DNA from: JAYOEY01 sp038120295
Lineage (GTDB): Bacteria; Pseudomonadota; Alphaproteobacteria; MPNO01; UBA2964
Assembly: GCA_038120295.1 (NCBI GenBank)
Contig: JAYOLL010000035.1
Span: forward strand, 1 to 26,213
Direction: 5' to 3'
Length of the DNA stretch: 26,213 nt
Shown here piece after piece: positions 23,444 through 26,213 of this stretch (the stretch's first letter is position 1; each line of letters begins with the position of its first letter). Below the pieces are notes generated by a model, which did no database searches, was not told the DNA's origin, and saw only the letters and a list, made by a program, of their open reading frames with translations. The position numbers and the translations under genes were made by a program.

Positions 23444-24778
23444 ATGGACGGGAGCCTGATTACAAGGGATTTCTCGGTAATGGTCGACGACCGGGTGAAC
23501 CAGGGCGTATTCCGGGTGGAGCGCTCGATTTATACCGACGCCCAGGTCTTCGATGCCGAGATGGAGCGGATTTACGACCGAACCTGGGTCTATCTGTGCC
23601 ACGAAAGCCAGATTCCCGAGGCGGGTAGTTATTTTGCCTGCGAAATAGGCCTCCAGCCGGTACTCGTCGTTCGACAGAAAGACAATTCGATCAAATCCTT
23701 TCTGAATGCGTGCTCCCATCGCGGAGCTCTGCTGACGGCGACCAAGCAGGGAAAGGCGACAACTCTTACCTGCCGTTTTCACGGCTGGGCTTACGGTTGC
23801 GACGGGCACTGCGTCCGGATCAAGGCGGAAAAGGAGGCCTATCCGGAAGACGATTTCGACCGGGCGCAATACGACCTGACACCAGTCGCGCGAGTCGAAA
23901 GCTATCGTGGGTTCGTGTTCGGCAGTCTCAATCCCGATGTCGAACCGCTTGAAGAATCCCTCGCCGCGGCGGCCGGCTGGATCGATCTTCTGGTCGACCA
24001 GTCACCCGAAGGGCTTGAGGTCGTTCCAGGTTCTTCGACCTATACGATCCGGGGCAACTGGAAAATGCAGGTCGAAAATTCTGTCGACGGGCATCACGTT
24101 TCGACGGTACATCGCGTCTTCGCTTCTACCGTAAGCAACCGGGAGGAACGCGAAGGAAGCGTGGGGCTCGCCCGTACGGAAGGCGGGCGCATCACCGGCA
24201 AGGTACCCTCGGGAGCGTACGATCTGGGCAACGGTCATATGTCCATCTGGGCGCAGCATACGACACCCGAACGACGCCCGATCTGGCAGAAAAAGGACTG
24301 GCTTGAGGCAACCTACTCGCCGGCCAAGGTCGAATGGATCCTTGAACGGGGCCGTAATCTGGCTGTGTTCCCCAATGTCATGATCATGGATAACCCGTCG
24401 ACCCAGATCCGGGTCGTGAAACCGATCTCCGCCGACCGTGCGGAGGTAACCGTCTATTGTATCGCACCGAAAGGGGAGAGCGCCGAGGCGCGTGCAGCGC
24501 GGTTACGCAAGTTCGAGGATTTCTACCTGACTTCGGGGATGGCGACATCCGACGATATGGCGGCACTGGAAGACACACAGGCCGGCAGTCACGCCCGCGC
24601 CGTGAAGTGGAACGATTTTGGGCGCGGCATCGCCAGCATGATCGATGGACCGGACGAGATCGCCGAAGCGATCGGTCTCAACCCGGTTTCTTCTAATCCG
24701 AGCTGGGAGAACGAAACGCTGTTTTTCGGGTTTTACCGGAAATGGCGCGATCTCATGTCTACCGAGCCCCAGGGCTGA
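23444..24778 (+). CDS. Rieske ring-hydroxylating dioxygenase alpha subunit, benzoate/anthranilate type
   Basis: The 444-residue catalytic subunit of an aromatic-ring dioxygenase inserts both oxygen atoms into an arene, normally to give a cis-diol. The Rieske cluster motif is exact: Cys90-Ser-His92, 17 residues, Cys110-Arg-Phe-His113. The mononuclear iron site is DGHHVSTVH (215-223), with His218 and His223 as likely ligands, Asp215 as the electron-transfer bridge and Asp370 or Asp371 as the probable third ligand. PNVMIMD, QIRVVKPISADRAEVTVYCIAPKGESAEAR and SGMATSDD are features I associate with BenA/AntA-type subunits rather than biphenyl or naphthalene types. Substrate is unproven. The beta subunit gene follows at 24782. 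No ferredoxin or reductase gene is in the window; one would be required. Confidence 0.9.
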   Translation: MDGSLITRDFSVMVDDRVNQGVFRVERSIYTDAQVFDAEMERIYDRTWVYLCHESQIPEAGSYFACEIGLQPVLVVRQKDNSIKSFLNACSHRGALLTATKQGKATTLTCRFHGWAYGCDGHCVRIKAEKEAYPEDDFDRAQYDLTPVARVESYRGFVFGSLNPDVEPLEESLAAAAGWIDLLVDQSPEGLEVVPGSSTYTIRGNWKMQVENSVDGHHVSTVHRVFASTVSNREEREGSVGLARTEGGRITGKVPSGAYDLGNGHMSIWAQHTTPERRPIWQKKDWLEATYSPAKVEWILERGRNLAVFPNVMIMDNPSTQIRVVKPISADRAEVTVYCIAPKGESAEARAARLRKFEDFYLTSGMATSDDMAALEDTQAGSHARAVKWNDFGRGIASMIDGPDEIAEAIGLNPVSSNPSWENETLFFGFYRKWRDLMSTEPQG

Positions 24779-24781
24779 GCG

Positions 24782-25300
24782 ATGGATGGCGCTGTGACGG
24801 ATCTGAAAATCGACGACGCGCTCAAGCGCGACGTTTCCGAACTGATATACCGGGAAGCGACTTTTCTCGACCGTCGACGCTGGGAGGACTGGCTGGGGCT
24901 ATACACACAGGACGCCGTCTATTGGGTTCCTTCCTGGAAGAACGAGGAAGAAACCACGGATAACCCGGAAACCCAGCTGAATCTGATCTATCTGAACGGT
25001 ATCGGTCGCATGGAAGACCGGATTTTCCGGATTGAGTCGCGAGATTCCTATGCTTCCATGCCTCTGGAACGCACGGTGCATGTCGTCGGCAATGTGCTAG
25101 TGGAAGCTGTTGATGGAGATGAAATCGAGGCTTTCGCGAATTGCCTTGTGCACAGTTACAGCGACAAGGAAGCGCAGACCCGGGCCAGCCTGTACGATTT
25201 CAGGATCCGTTGCACGGGAGACGGGCTCCGGATTGCGCGCAAGAAGATCACTTTCATCGACGACCGGATCGCTGGTCCGGTCGACGTCTATCACCTGTAG
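24782..25300 (+). CDS. ring-hydroxylating dioxygenase beta subunit
   Basis: The 172-residue small subunit packs with the alpha subunit into an alpha3-beta3 hexamer and has a cystatin-like cone fold. It starts 3 bases after the alpha stop. LIYREATFLDRRRWEDWLGLYTQDAVYWVPSW, then an acidic Asn/Thr-rich segment (NEEETTDNPETQL) and LIYLNGIGRMEDRIFRI are the BenB/AntB signature; the late FIDDRIAGPVDVYHL is the family C-terminus. Length agrees with BenB-like subunits (about 160-180). It supports the benzoate/anthranilate assignment of the alpha subunit. It has no catalytic role in most family members. The next gene begins 9 bases after its stop. Confidence 0.9.
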   Translation: MDGAVTDLKIDDALKRDVSELIYREATFLDRRRWEDWLGLYTQDAVYWVPSWKNEEETTDNPETQLNLIYLNGIGRMEDRIFRIESRDSYASMPLERTVHVVGNVLVEAVDGDEIEAFANCLVHSYSDKEAQTRASLYDFRIRCTGDGLRIARKKITFIDDRIAGPVDVYHL

Positions 25301-25309
25301 GAAATCGGA

Positions 25310-26213
25310 ATGCTGACAGTCTGCAAGGTCGCCGAAGGCGAGGGCGGCATCGCCGTCCTTGAAGGGGAGCCTCGTGAACCAGGACCGGGCGAGGTGATGA
25401 TCGAGGTCACCGCTGCGGGTATTTGCGGGACGGACATGCAGATCTATTACTGGGCGCCCCGGATGGCGCGGCGGATGACCCTGCCGCGCGTGCTGGGGCA
25501 TGAGGCCTGCGGCAGGGTTGTGTCTGTCGGTCCGGATGTGGCGAGCCCGAAGGTCGGCGATTTCGTGAGCCTCGAAAGCCATGTGTTCTGTGGGACCTGT
25601 CGTCCCTGCAGGCTCGGCAACGCCCATCTGTGCGAGAATACGACCTATCCCGGGATCAATTTCGATGGCGGTTTTGCGGAGTACGTCACCGTACCGTCGC
25701 AGATCTGCTGGGTTAACCCACCGGATTTGCCTTTCCGGGTTGCGGCCATGATGGAGCCGTTCGGCATTTCCGTACATGCGACCCTTGCCGGTTCGGGCGT
25801 CGCCGGAAAGACGGTGCTGATCAACGGGTGTGGCCCGATCGGGCTGATGAACATTGCGGCAGCGCGGGAGCTTGGTGCCCTCAGGGTTATCGCTTGTGAT
25901 CTCAACCCTCTCCGCTTGAAAACCGCTGAAACAATGGGTGCCGACCGTGCCGTCCAGGCGGATGAGGACGATCTGCAGTCCATCGTCCGCGATATGACGA
26001 ACGGGTCCGGGGTCGATGTGGCAATCGAATATTCAGGGTCCGAAGCGGGTTTCAACGCCTGTTTCGAGGCGCTTGCGAAAGGGGGCGACTTTCGGCTGGT
26101 GGGCGCTCCGCCAAAGCCAATTCCGGTCGATTTCACCTACTGGCTCCTGAAATGCCCGTCGATGCAGAATATCCACGGGCGCCGTATCTGGGACAGCTGG
26201 CAGAAGGCGGCCG
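25310..26213 (+). CDS. zinc alcohol dehydrogenase, L-threonine 3-dehydrogenase-like (3' end outside)
   Basis: The gene runs off the window; 301 residues are visible. This medium-chain dehydrogenase carries the catalytic zinc site (Cys39 in GICGTD, His64-Glu65 in GHEACG), the structural zinc cysteines 94, 97, 100 and 108 in CGTCRPCRLGNAHLC, the MMEPFG turn (149-152) and the NAD motif GCGPIG at 173-178. The spacing and the IYGRE-like segment NIHGRRIWDSW near the visible end are very like L-threonine 3-dehydrogenase. It could equally act on a diol or aromatic alcohol. The start ATG is 9 bases past the beta subunit stop, so the gene is in the dioxygenase operon, where a cis-diol dehydrogenase would be of a different family (SDR). 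Confidence 0.87.
   Translation, partial: MLTVCKVAEGEGGIAVLEGEPREPGPGEVMIEVTAAGICGTDMQIYYWAPRMARRMTLPRVLGHEACGRVVSVGPDVASPKVGDFVSLESHVFCGTCRPCRLGNAHLCENTTYPGINFDGGFAEYVTVPSQICWVNPPDLPFRVAAMMEPFGISVHATLAGSGVAGKTVLINGCGPIGLMNIAAARELGALRVIACDLNPLRLKTAETMGADRAVQADEDDLQSIVRDMTNGSGVDVAIEYSGSEAGFNACFEALAKGGDFRLVGAPPKPIPVDFTYWLLKCPSMQNIHGRRIWDSWQKAA

Noticed and set aside
1..26213. Search for tRNA, rRNA, CRISPR arrays, transposases and integrase sites
   Set aside because: No cloverleaf-like or ribosomal stretches, no regularly spaced repeats and no transposase or integrase motifs were recognised on either strand by eye.

Overview
The window looks like a piece of a draft or metagenome-assembled chromosome from a GC-rich alphaproteobacterium. 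The protein sequences are of the kind common in Rhodospirillales-like heterotrophs, but this is an inference from family content only. The region is accessory and catabolic: small-molecule transporters, redox enzymes, a CoA ligase, ATP-dependent hydantoinase subunits, an aminotransferase, an Asp/Glu-racemase-fold enzyme, a TAXI-type TRAP transporter and an aromatic-ring dioxygenase. I see no rRNA, tRNA, CRISPR array, transposase or phage gene. Two runs of exactly 100 N mark scaffold gaps.

Layout. 1-195: the 3' end of an alpha/beta hydrolase. 185-1105 (-): DMT/EamA permease. 1239-1553 (+): NIPSNAP-like barrel protein. 1564-2682 (-): alanine dehydrogenase. 2782-3789 (+): quinone oxidoreductase-like MDR enzyme, ending at a strong bidirectional terminator (3788-3822). 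Six minus-strand genes then run toward that terminator: beta-CASP nuclease (9925-8567), 2-aminobenzoate/benzoate-type CoA ligase, an 89-residue membrane-anchored protein, an MFS permease whose start overlaps the small gene, a YdjA-like nitroreductase and a VOC-fold protein.

10052-16647 (+) is a five-gene cluster: HyuB, HyuA, a class III aminotransferase of the glutamate-1-semialdehyde aminomutase type, a two-domain barrel protein and a carboxymuconolactone-decarboxylase-like protein. A minus-strand cluster converges on it: a second copy of the two-domain barrel protein (22057-21392), TAXI binding protein, fused TRAP permease, a parvulin foldase and a maleate-isomerase/arylmalonate-decarboxylase-family enzyme. 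Each cluster therefore carries one copy of the same uncharacterised barrel family. Together they could form one uptake-and-degradation system for a small carboxylate or N-acyl/lactam compound; the substrate cannot be read from the sequence.

22170-23219 (-) encodes an exported protein of unknown function with a PEP-CTERM-like C-terminal tail and a motif pattern that loosely resembles zinc amidohydrolases. 23444-26213 (+) holds benzoate/anthranilate-type Rieske dioxygenase alpha and beta subunits followed by a threonine-dehydrogenase-like zinc alcohol dehydrogenase that runs off the end.

Assembly caution: the second N gap (19389-19488) is flanked by the same 55 bases on both sides. Collapsing the duplicate joins the two halves of the TRAP permease in frame, so this gap is an artefact. 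The first gap (17973-18072) shows no such overlap and hides the end of the permease and the start of the parvulin gene.
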